Below, in pieces: positions 5,352-11,313 of a stretch of 13,710 nucleotides of DNA (its first letter is position 1; each line of letters opens with the position of its first letter). A program made the translations under genes and the position numbers. The stretch covers positions 1 through 13,710 of the forward strand of contig CABUTL010000015.1 in the NCBI GenBank assembly GCA_902494375.1. Direction: 5' to 3'. The notes under the pieces were generated by a model. That model worked only from the letters and a program-made list of their open reading frames with translations, ran no database searches and was not told the DNA's origin. This DNA comes from an uncultured Collinsella sp. (GTDB lineage Bacteria; Actinomycetota; Coriobacteriia; Coriobacteriales; Coriobacteriaceae).

Positions 5352-6710
5352 CTACTCGTTCTTGGGCGCGGGGTGCTTGCAGATCACACTCATGTAGATC
5401 ATGCCAAGTACGGCCGCGGTGACAGAGCCGGCGAGAATAGCGGCCTTGGCAGCCAGAACCTCAAACTGGGCCGTCGGGAAGGCGAGGCCGCTGATGAGAA
5501 TCGACATGGTAAAGCCGATACCGCCCAGAATGCCCACGCCGGCAATCATATGCCAGTTGACATTGTGCGGCAGCTCGCAGGCCTTGAGCTTGACCAAGGC
5601 GAACGTCATGCCAAAGATACCGATCGGCTTACCCAGCAGCATGCCAAAGTACACGCCGAGCGTCACCGGGTCGGTGAGCAGCGTGCTCATGTCCACGCCC
5701 ACTAGGCGAACCTGTGCGTTGACGAACGCAAAGATCGGCAGGATCACAAAGTTGACCGGCGTGGAGATCAGGCGCTCCATGCGGATGAGCGGCGGGGTCA
5801 CGCGGTGCATGACGCGCTCGACTTTGGTGGTCGAGACGGTAAAGTCATGCTGGCCCAGGATGTGCGCCTCGTCGTCGTAGCGGTCATCGAGCAGCGGCAA
5901 GCACTCGCCCAGCCAATCGGTGAGGCTATCAAGCTTAACACCGCACTTGGCCGGGATGGTGAAGGCCAGGATGACGCCAGCAAGCGTAGCGTGCACGCCG
6001 CTCTTGAACATGCAGAACCACAACAGCAGGCCCAGTACCGAATACGGGGCAAGGCGGTAATGCTGCGTCTTGTTGAGCCACACGAGCGCGCAGGTCACAA
6101 GCGCGGCGGCGCCCAACCAAAACGGATTGGGGCTCTGACCGTAGAAGATGGCGATGGCGGCGATGGAGATGAGGTCGTCGGCGATGGCGAGCGTCGAGAA
6201 GAACACGCGCACGCCGTTGGGCACGCGGTTGCCCAAAAGCGACAGCACGCCCAGCGCAAAGGCAATATCGGTTGCCATGGGAATGGCCCAGCCGTTGTGC
6301 GCGCCGGCATGGTTAAAGATCAGATAGATGCAGGCGGGAACGACGACGCCGCCCACGGCCGCCAGCATGGGAAGCATAGCCTGGCGCGGGTTCTTGAGCT
6401 CGCCGACCGTCATCTCGTACTTAAGCTCAATGCCCACCAACAAAAAGAAGATCGCCATGAGGAAGTCGTTGACGAAAAGCTCAACGGTGAGACCGGCCGT
6501 AAGGTTGCCCAGACCCACATACAGCGGGGTCTCCAAAAAGTGATGGATGGCCTCGTAGGCATCGGTGTTGGCGCAAATGACGGCGGCGATGGCGGCGAAG
6601 ACCATGACGGCGGCGGAAATCGTGCCGTTCTCGGTGATGCGCTCCCAAATGTCGTGGCGCTCAAAACGCTTGCGCTCACGAACGTTAAACAGCTGCTCGG
6701 GTGCTGCCAT
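5352..6710 (-). CDS. nhaA: Na+/H+ antiporter NhaA
   Basis: NhaA is an inner-membrane electrogenic antiporter that exports Na+ in exchange for 2 H+, important in alkaline pH and salt tolerance. The 452-residue product is somewhat longer than E. coli NhaA, with about 12 hydrophobic segments. Diagnostic sites are ATDIAFALGVLSLLG with Asp148, LAIADDLISI with the ion-binding pair Asp178-Asp179, WFCMFKSGVHATLAGVILAF (231-250), and LLGKPIGIFG with Lys361, corresponding to the E. coli Lys300 region. An extended hydrophilic stretch (about 256-310) sits where the antiporter has its large cytoplasmic loop. Start: ATG at 6708-6710 with AAAGGAG 6 bases upstream. The leader carries two hairpins (6725-6740 and 6750-6779). 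ppaC lies upstream but has its own terminator, so nhaA is probably transcribed independently or by attenuated read-through. Confidence 0.96.
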   Translation of the reverse strand: MAAPEQLFNVRERKRFERHDIWERITENGTISAAVMVFAAIAAVICANTDAYEAIHHFLETPLYVGLGNLTAGLTVELFVNDFLMAIFFLLVGIELKYEMTVGELKNPRQAMLPMLAAVGGVVVPACIYLIFNHAGAHNGWAIPMATDIAFALGVLSLLGNRVPNGVRVFFSTLAIADDLISIAAIAIFYGQSPNPFWLGAAALVTCALVWLNKTQHYRLAPYSVLGLLLWFCMFKSGVHATLAGVILAFTIPAKCGVKLDSLTDWLGECLPLLDDRYDDEAHILGQHDFTVSTTKVERVMHRVTPPLIRMERLISTPVNFVILPIFAFVNAQVRLVGVDMSTLLTDPVTLGVYFGMLLGKPIGIFGMTFALVKLKACELPHNVNWHMIAGVGILGGIGFTMSILISGLAFPTAQFEVLAAKAAILAGSVTAAVLGMIYMSVICKHPAPKNE

Positions 6711-6724
6711 GGGCGGCTCCTTTC

Positions 6725-6740
6725 ACGGGAAAGCTCCCGT
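6725..6740 (-). promoter_or_regulatory. Small hairpin just upstream of the nhaA ribosome site
   Basis: ACGGGA pairs with TCCCGT around a four-base loop, finishing 2 bases before the AAAGGAG ribosome site of nhaA on the minus strand. Its position suggests an effect on translation initiation or mRNA stability. Confidence 0.4.
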
Positions 6741-6743
6741 CTT

Positions 6744-6779
6744 AAAAAAGCACGGCCCGCCCAAGTGGCGGTGCCGCGC
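6744..6779 (-). terminator. Terminator-like hairpin in the nhaA leader (possible attenuator)
   Basis: On the minus strand GCGCGGCACCGCC (6779-6767) pairs with GGCGGGCCGTGC (6761-6750), with one bulged A and a five-base loop. Six U residues follow (6749-6744). It ends only about 33 bases before the nhaA start. ppaC already has a strong terminator 170 bases upstream, so this second one is either a back-up or a conditional attenuator of nhaA. Confidence 0.6.
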
Positions 6780-6918
6780 TCTAACGTATTACGCTTGCAT
6801 CTAGCCTACCCTGCACGACAGGCACGCAGGCGTGGCCGAAAAGCGGAACCACAGGTTGAACATTATTTGCTCAACGGCACGGGCGCGCCTATCCAAGAGA
6901 CGACGCGGCGCCGTGCAC

Positions 6919-6958
6919 AAAAAACGACCGGAGCGCGGGGCTTCCGCGATCCGGTCGT
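6919..6958 (-). terminator. Intrinsic terminator of ppaC
   Basis: On the minus strand ACGACCGGA (6958-6950) pairs with TCCGGTCGT (6932-6924), with an inner CGCGG/CCGCG stem after one mismatch, followed by six U residues. It starts 20 bases after the ppaC stop. Confidence 0.85.
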
Positions 6959-6977
6959 GGCGTTTGGTCAACTAAAC

Positions 6978-7901
6978 CTAGCAGGCGGCCATGATGGGGG
7001 CAGCGACCTGCTTCTTACGGGAGAGGACGCCCGGCATCCAGACGCCGTCGTGCTCGTCGGCAATGCCCAGGCCCTTCTGAGCAGCCTCGGTCTCGCCCTC
7101 GAGCAGGACCTGCGAGCCCTCCTCCATGATGTCAGTGATGCACAGGACGATGCCGTCGGCACCCTTCTCGGCGGCGTAGGCGCGCATGGCCTCGCGAATC
7201 TCGTCGATCATGCCGAGTGCGCGAGTCTTGTCGACAGTCTCGTACTGGCCGATGAGCAGCTTCTTGCCGGCAGGCTCGAACATCTTGATGTCGTTGCCGA
7301 CCATCTCGGCTGCGGTGAAGGAGCCAGACGGACGGGTGAGGAAGACCTCCATGCCAAACTTGACCGGGTCGACGCCCACCTGCTCGCCGAGCTTGGCGGC
7401 GACGGCGCGGTCGACATCGGTGGTGGTGGGGCTCTTGAGCATGAGCGTGTCGGTCATCATGGCCGAGAGCAGCAGCTTGGCCTGGACGTCGGAAAGCTCA
7501 ACGCCGAGCACGCCGGCGAGCTTGGTGACGATGGTGCAGCTGGAGCCCCAGGGCAGGCAGATGTAGTGCAGCGGGCCGGCGGTCTCGAAGTCGCCGATGC
7601 GGTGATGATCGACAACGCCAAAGACCGTGGCGTCCTTAAGGCCGGCGACGGACTGGGCAGACTCGTTGTGGTCGGTGAGGACGACGAGCTGACCGGCCTC
7701 GACGGACTCGATCACGCGGGGCTCGGCGATGCCGGCGTCGGCGAGCAGCTTGGCGGACTCGGCCGGAAGCTGACCAAGGGCGCAGGCCTCGTAGGTGTTG
7801 CCGGCATACTCAACCTGGTTGAGCAGCTGGGACAGGACGACGGCGCTCATGATGGCGTCGTTATCGGGGTTCTGGTGACCAAAGACAAGAACGTTTGCCA
7901 T
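6978..7901 (-). CDS. ppaC: Manganese-dependent inorganic pyrophosphatase, family II
   Basis: This enzyme hydrolyses pyrophosphate to two phosphates in the cytoplasm and pulls biosynthetic reactions forward. The 307-residue protein belongs to the DHH superfamily, unrelated to the common family I enzyme. The metal ligands are visible: His9, Asp13 and Asp15 in GHQNPDNDAI, Asp77 in LTDHNE, and the DHH motif Asp98-His99-His100. The C-terminal domain ends with the substrate-binding SRKKQ (294-298). Length matches the two-domain form without CBS regulatory domains. Start: ATG at 7899-7901 with GGAGG 6 bases upstream. It ends in a strong terminator and is probably a single-gene unit. Its 168-base upstream region contains the repeats at 8018-8068. 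Confidence 0.96.
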   Translation of the reverse strand: MANVLVFGHQNPDNDAIMSAVVLSQLLNQVEYAGNTYEACALGQLPAESAKLLADAGIAEPRVIESVEAGQLVVLTDHNESAQSVAGLKDATVFGVVDHHRIGDFETAGPLHYICLPWGSSCTIVTKLAGVLGVELSDVQAKLLLSAMMTDTLMLKSPTTTDVDRAVAAKLGEQVGVDPVKFGMEVFLTRPSGSFTAAEMVGNDIKMFEPAGKKLLIGQYETVDKTRALGMIDEIREAMRAYAAEKGADGIVLCITDIMEEGSQVLLEGETEAAQKGLGIADEHDGVWMPGVLSRKKQVAAPIMAAC

Positions 7902-8017
7902 GGATATCCTCCACTTGATATGTGTACTTGGACGTAGCTATGGTAGCACGCCGATGCCGAGCCTTCGCAGACGGAAGGGCCACGGCATATTTTGGGGCGC
8001 AGGCACGGGGGCCAAGG

Positions 8018-8068
8018 CTGTCCCTTTTGCACCATGTTGGTGCAATGTAACCTGTCCCCCTTGCACCA
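8018..8068. repeat. Direct repeat CTGTCCCYYTTGCACCA with an interposed hairpin
   Basis: CTGTCCCTTTTGCACCA (8018-8034) recurs as CTGTCCCCCTTGCACCA (8052-8068), 15 of 17 identical. The first copy also forms a perfect 8-bp hairpin with its downstream neighbour: TTGCACCA (8027-8034), loop TGT, TGGTGCAA (8038-8045). It abuts the stop of the glucokinase gene (8070). The core AACCTGTCCC (8049-8058) reappears inverted as GGGACAGGTT at 9093-9102, on the other side of the glucokinase. Confidence 0.65.
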
Positions 8069-8069
8069 G

Positions 8070-9023
8070 CTATTTACCGGCAGCGCGCAGGGCTACGTAG
8101 GCAGCACCGATGATGCCGGCGTCGTTTCCGAGCGAAGCGACCTTAATGGGCGTCTCGCGCGAGGCGGAAAGCGCGTACTGCTTAAAGTGCTCGCGAACCT
8201 TGTCGAGGTAGACATCGGCCGAGGCGGAGGCGCCGCCGCCGATGAGGAACATCTCGGGGTCGACCACGTTGGCAATAAGCGCCAGTGCGCGGCCGAGATA
8301 GTCGGCCATGGTATCGGCCGCGGCCAGCGCGAGCTTGTCGCCCTCGCGGCAGGCCTGGAACACGTCCTTGGAATCGGAGGGGCCGGTCAGCTCGATGGGC
8401 TCGACGCCCGCCTTCTTGCACTCGGCAAGGTAGTTGCTCACCACGCCGGTGGCGCTGGAATACTGCTCCAGGTGGCCATGGCCGCCGCAGCCGCAGGTGC
8501 GCTCCTCGGCCGGGTTCAGGCACATGTGGCCAATCTCGCCGCCAGCACCCACAACGCCCGATACCACGTCGCCGTTAACGATAACGCCGCCGCCCACGCC
8601 GGTACCAATGGTGACCATCACCACGTTCTGTACGCCCTTGGCAGAGCCGAGCCAGGCCTCGCCCATAGCAGCAGCGTTGGCGTCGTTCTCGTACTTAACG
8701 ACCGCGTCGGGGCAGTGCTCCTGGATGGCGATCTTGAGCTCGGGCAGGTTAATGGCAATGTTGGCCTTGACCTTGGCATCGCCCGACGCCGGGATGGGAC
8801 ACGGAACGGCCAGGCCAATGCCCGCCACAAAGGCACGCGGAATCTGTGCCTTGGCGACCACCTGGTCGATAGCCTCGGTCACCGCGGCAAAGCCCGCAGC
8901 GTCAACGATAGGAGGCGTGGGCACGCTGGCCTTGGCAAGCAGGTTGCCGTCCTCGTCGAACAGGCCCTCCTTAACCGAAGTGCCGCCGACGTCGATGCCG
9001 ATGTAGTACTGCTTAGGTTCCAT
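8070..9023 (-). CDS. glk: ROK-family glucokinase
   Basis: This kinase phosphorylates glucose with ATP to glucose-6-phosphate in the cytoplasm. The 317-residue protein shows the ROK features: phosphate-1 loop DVGGTSVKEG (11-20), catalytic Asp114 in ENDANAAAMGEAWLG, phosphate-2 TIGTGVGGG (138-146) and the adenosine loop LIGGGAS near the C-terminus. The zinc signature reads GHMCLNPAEERTCGCG followed by GHGHLE. Cys177 and Cys179 are present, but the usual third Cys is His184, which may still bind zinc. Start: ATG at 9021-9023 (MEPKQYYIGID) matches the normal ROK N-terminus, with AAAGG about 9 bases upstream. An in-frame start at 9089 would add an untypical 22-residue leader. Glucose preference is inferred; other ROK hexokinases such as N-acetylmannosamine or fructose kinases are possible. 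Confidence 0.88.
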   Translation of the reverse strand: MEPKQYYIGIDVGGTSVKEGLFDEDGNLLAKASVPTPPIVDAAGFAAVTEAIDQVVAKAQIPRAFVAGIGLAVPCPIPASGDAKVKANIAINLPELKIAIQEHCPDAVVKYENDANAAAMGEAWLGSAKGVQNVVMVTIGTGVGGGVIVNGDVVSGVVGAGGEIGHMCLNPAEERTCGCGGHGHLEQYSSATGVVSNYLAECKKAGVEPIELTGPSDSKDVFQACREGDKLALAAADTMADYLGRALALIANVVDPEMFLIGGGASASADVYLDKVREHFKQYALSASRETPIKVASLGNDAGIIGAAYVALRAAGK

Positions 9024-9077
9024 GGGAGCCCGCCTTTCTCGTTTAAACATTGCCTGTATGGTACCGCTCCCAAGGCA

Positions 9078-9118
9078 AAAACCTACCAAAAAGGGACAGG
9101 TTTGTTTTGGCAGGTTTT
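9078..9118. repeat. Inverted repeat upstream of glk containing GGGACAGGTT
   Basis: AAAACCTACCAAAA (9078-9091) pairs with TTTTGGCAGGTTTT (9105-9118), 13 of 14 matched, around a 13-base loop holding GGGACAGG. It lies 55 bases upstream of the glucokinase start. It could be a dispersed intergenic palindrome or an operator for glk. Confidence 0.6.
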
Positions 9119-9173
9119 ATCTGGGAAAACGCGAATGGCCGCTTAACACGACATTACTCAGATGTTTATCTAT

Positions 9174-9187
9174 TTAGAGCGCTCTAA
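9174..9187. promoter_or_regulatory. Perfect 14-bp palindrome, candidate operator
   Basis: TTAGAGCGCTCTAA is its own reverse complement. It lies in an AT-rich control region between divergent glk and gntR, 119 bases before the gntR start. A site of this size and symmetry fits a dimeric regulator such as the GntR-type protein next door, or a LacI-type protein encoded elsewhere. Confidence 0.5.
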
Positions 9188-9237
9188 TTTATATGCAAAG
9201 CGACTTTTAATTATATCTTTCTCGAACTTTTTAAATA

Positions 9238-9269
9238 TATAATAGGGATGCTTAGGTGTTAACTATACT
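9238..9269 (+). promoter_or_regulatory. Candidate -10 boxes for gntR
   Basis: Two hexamers resemble -10 boxes: TATAAT at 9238-9243 and TATACT at 9264-9269, the latter within the CTATACTT octamer also seen before tat and the aminotransferase. They lie 62 and 36 bases before the gntR ATG. The surrounding 9140-9290 is strikingly AT-rich against the GC-rich genes. No clear -35 was found for either. Confidence 0.35.
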
Positions 9270-9305
9270 TTCTTTTATACTCAACCAAGTTGGAAAGGAG
9301 GTTCC

Positions 9306-10025
9306 ATGATTCCCAAATACGAGGCGATAGCTGCAGATATTCGTCGCACTATCGAGGATGGCGCTCTTAAACCGGGCGACAAGCTTCCCACCGTCGTTGA
9401 GTTCTGCGAGCTCTATAGCGTTTCCAAAATCACCGTCAAACGAGCTATCGAGCAAATCACCGAGGAAGGTCTTATTACCAGCCGACGCGGATCGGGTACC
9501 TACGTTAAGGACACGGCGGGACTTCCCGGCCAGGCGTTTTTCCAGGGCAAAAACGACCGTGCCCAGGGTTTTTCGTATGAGCATCGCGGGGAGAAGGTGA
9601 CCTCGGTGGTCTACGATTTCTCGATCGTTAATCCACCGGCGGACATCGCAGCCCAGCTGGGAATTGCCGAGGATGACTTTGCCTATCACGTCGTGCGCGT
9701 GCGTCAGGCCGATGAGAAGCCCATCGTTATCGAGTACACCTACATGCCCCTCGAGCTGATTCCAGGCCTTAAAAAGAAGGACCTGTACGGATCGGTCTAC
9801 CACTTCATCCGCGAGCAATGTGGGCTGAAGATTTCGAGCTTCCACCGTACCATTCGCGCCGTGGCAGCAACCGAGGAAGAAGCCGAGCGTCTGGACACCA
9901 AACTTGGCTCTCCCCTGCTCGAGCTCACCCAGATTGGCTTTTTGGACAGCGGCGCCGCCTTTGAGTATTCGGTCTCGCGCAACGTTGGCGACCGCTTTGA
10001 GTTGCACAACGTAACGTTGGCATAG
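9306..10025 (+). CDS. GntR-family transcriptional regulator, HutC/UTRA type
   Basis: This is a cytoplasmic DNA-binding repressor or activator whose UTRA domain typically senses a sugar phosphate, amino sugar or related metabolite. The 239-residue protein begins with a winged helix: PKYEAIAADIRRTIEDGALK, then PGDKLPTVVEFCELYSVSKI, ending GLITSRRGSGTYV (about 3-68). The UTRA domain occupies about 90-235, with VVRVRQADEKPIVIEYTYMP (residues about 135-154) and a C-terminal FEYSVSRNVGDRFEL. Start: ATG at 9306 with AAGGAGG 5 bases upstream. manA follows in the same direction after 74 bases, so the pair is probably coregulated and the regulator may control it. Divergent glk is a second possible target through the palindrome at 9174. 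Effector identity cannot be read from sequence. Confidence 0.92.
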   Translation: MIPKYEAIAADIRRTIEDGALKPGDKLPTVVEFCELYSVSKITVKRAIEQITEEGLITSRRGSGTYVKDTAGLPGQAFFQGKNDRAQGFSYEHRGEKVTSVVYDFSIVNPPADIAAQLGIAEDDFAYHVVRVRQADEKPIVIEYTYMPLELIPGLKKKDLYGSVYHFIREQCGLKISSFHRTIRAVAATEEEAERLDTKLGSPLLELTQIGFLDSGAAFEYSVSRNVGDRFELHNVTLA

Positions 10026-10040
10026 GTTTTTGTAGTCATC

Positions 10041-10076
10041 CGGGCGCTCGCTTTGAGCTGTTTTGTGCAGCGCCCG
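10041..10076 (+). promoter_or_regulatory. Hairpin between gntR and manA
   Basis: CGGGCGCT (10041-10048) pairs perfectly with AGCGCCCG (10069-10076) around a 20-base loop. No U-run follows, so it is not a standard terminator. It ends 23 bases before the manA start and could tune expression of manA relative to gntR. Confidence 0.4.
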
Positions 10077-10099
10077 CGCAACACAATGGGGGTATGAAC

Positions 10100-11032
10100 A
10101 TGTCCGATTTGATTAAACTGACGCCGATCTTTCACGAGAAGATCTGGGGCGGCCGCCAGCTCGAAACCGTATTTGGTTACGACATTCCCGAAGGTCCCAT
10201 CGGTGAGTGCTGGGCCATCTCGGCACACCCCAACGGTGACTGCCAGATTGCGGAGGGCCCGTATGCCGGTCACACGCTGTCGTGGCTGTGGGCCGAGCAC
10301 CGCGAGCTCTTTGGCAATTGCGAGGGCAAGGAGTTCCCGCTGCTCATTAAGATTCTGGATGCCAAGGACGACCTTTCAATCCAGATTCATCCCAACGACG
10401 AGTACGCCGCCAAGCACGAGAACGGCAGCCTGGGCAAAACCGAGTGCTGGTATGTGCTGGACTGCGAGCCCGGCGCCACGATCATCGTCGGCCAGCGCGC
10501 GCACGACCGCGCCGAGGCCGCACAGATAATCGAAGAGGGCCGTTGGGACGAGATGCTCAACGTGCTGCCGATTCACAAGGGAGACTTTTTCCAGATCGAC
10601 TCCGGCACCGTTCACGCCATCAAGACCGGCACGCTCATTTTGGAGACGCAGCAGTCGAGCGACGTGACATATCGCCTGTACGACTACGACCGCCCCGGCA
10701 CCGACGGCAAACTGCGTCCACTGCACATTGAGCAGAGCCTCGACTGCATAAACTTTGATGCTCAGGCTCCGACCGACGGCACGGTGACCGCGCCCGAGGT
10801 GGACGGCGTGACCGAGCTCGAGTCTAGCTCCTGCTACACCGTCGATCGCGTACGCGTCGACGGCAGCAAAACCCTCGACCAGCGTTGGCCCTTCATGTGC
10901 CTGTCGGTCATCGACGGCGAAGGCACCGTCTGCGGCGACCCCGTCCACAAGGGAAGCCACCTGCTAGCTCCGAGCACCGTCAGCTCCATCGACCTCGAAG
11001 GCAAGATGGAACTGATCATCAGCCACCTCTAG
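10100..11032 (+). CDS. manA: Mannose-6-phosphate isomerase, class I
   Basis: This zinc enzyme interconverts mannose-6-phosphate and fructose-6-phosphate in the cytoplasm, feeding mannose into glycolysis or supplying mannose units. The 310-residue product is of the short, Bacillus-like class I type. The zinc ligands appear as His97 in IQIHPND, Glu115 in GKTECWYVL and His172 in DSGTVHAIKTG. WGGRQLETVFGYDIP and GECWAISAHP near the N-terminus are also typical. Start: I prefer ATG at 10100-10102 because GGGGG lies 7 bases upstream; an ATG two codons earlier (10094) is almost on top of that site. The gene follows gntR and precedes a strong hairpin at 11060-11091. The neighbouring glucokinase supplies glucose-6-phosphate, so the pair handles entry of common hexoses. 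Confidence 0.93.
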   Translation: MSDLIKLTPIFHEKIWGGRQLETVFGYDIPEGPIGECWAISAHPNGDCQIAEGPYAGHTLSWLWAEHRELFGNCEGKEFPLLIKILDAKDDLSIQIHPNDEYAAKHENGSLGKTECWYVLDCEPGATIIVGQRAHDRAEAAQIIEEGRWDEMLNVLPIHKGDFFQIDSGTVHAIKTGTLILETQQSSDVTYRLYDYDRPGTDGKLRPLHIEQSLDCINFDAQAPTDGTVTAPEVDGVTELESSSCYTVDRVRVDGSKTLDQRWPFMCLSVIDGEGTVCGDPVHKGSHLLAPSTVSSIDLEGKMELIISHL

Positions 11033-11059
11033 GTCGCAACAACAACCAAAACGAAACAA

Positions 11060-11091
11060 GGGGCTCCCCCGTTCATCAACGGAGGAGCCCC
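11060..11091. terminator. Strong hairpin after manA
   Basis: GGGGCTCC (11060-11067) pairs with GGAGCCCC (11084-11091) and, after a C/A mismatch, CCGTT pairs with AACGG around CATC. The plus strand lacks a clean U-run. On the minus strand it is followed by CTTGTTTCGTTTTGG, a T-rich stretch. It can serve manA, 28 bases past its stop, and also block read-through from the helicase gene on the other strand. Confidence 0.65.
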
Positions 11092-11176
11092 TACTCGTAT
11101 CTACATTTCAGCCCACCCGGTTCTCCAAATCAAAAAGCGGACGAGCGGAGCGGCGTTCGCAAGCAACGTTACCCAA

Positions 11177-11306
11177 GGACCTGGGCGGGCGTATGGGACA
11201 ACATCGATCGCGAGTTCCGCACGCAAAGGAGAGCACTTAATGTGCTCTCCGTCTTGCGCAGGACTGCCCGAGCAGGCGATGTTGCCCCATACGCCCGCCC
11301 AGGTCC
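11177..11306. repeat. 130-base element with 30-base near-perfect inverted arms
   Basis: The arms at 11177-11206 and 11277-11306 are reverse complements with one mismatch in 30 bases (A at 11199 against C at 11284). They begin GGACCTGGGCGGGCGTATGG and run to CATCG. The 70-base centre has its own hairpin: GGAGAGCAC (11228-11236), loop TTAAT, GTGCTCTCC (11242-11250), with short flanking CGCAA/TTGCG pairing. The element ends 7 bases before the helicase stop codon (minus strand, 11314). No open reading frame is credible in it. It resembles a miniature inverted-repeat element or a very long terminator/sRNA hairpin. Confidence 0.75.
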
Positions 11307-11313
11307 GCCGGGA

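Noticed and set aside
6711..6900. Known Na+ or other riboswitch upstream of nhaA
   Set aside because: I could not match the leader to the conserved core of any riboswitch class I know, so only the terminator-like hairpin is reported.
5805..7937. Long plus-strand open frame of 710 codons
   Set aside because: It is antisense to nhaA and ppaC and runs through the ppaC terminator. The composition, rich in Gly, His, Asp and Val, is typical of antisense shadows in GC-rich genes.
8018..8068. CRISPR-like short repeats
   Set aside because: Only two direct copies with mismatches and a 17-base spacer, no cas genes, and no further units.
7992..9146. Plus-strand open frame of 384 codons
   Set aside because: It is antisense to glk, starts in a repeat region and has no family signature.
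9252..10007. Minus-strand open frame of 251 codons
   Set aside because: It is antisense to gntR, which has a strong ribosome site and clear winged-helix and UTRA domains.
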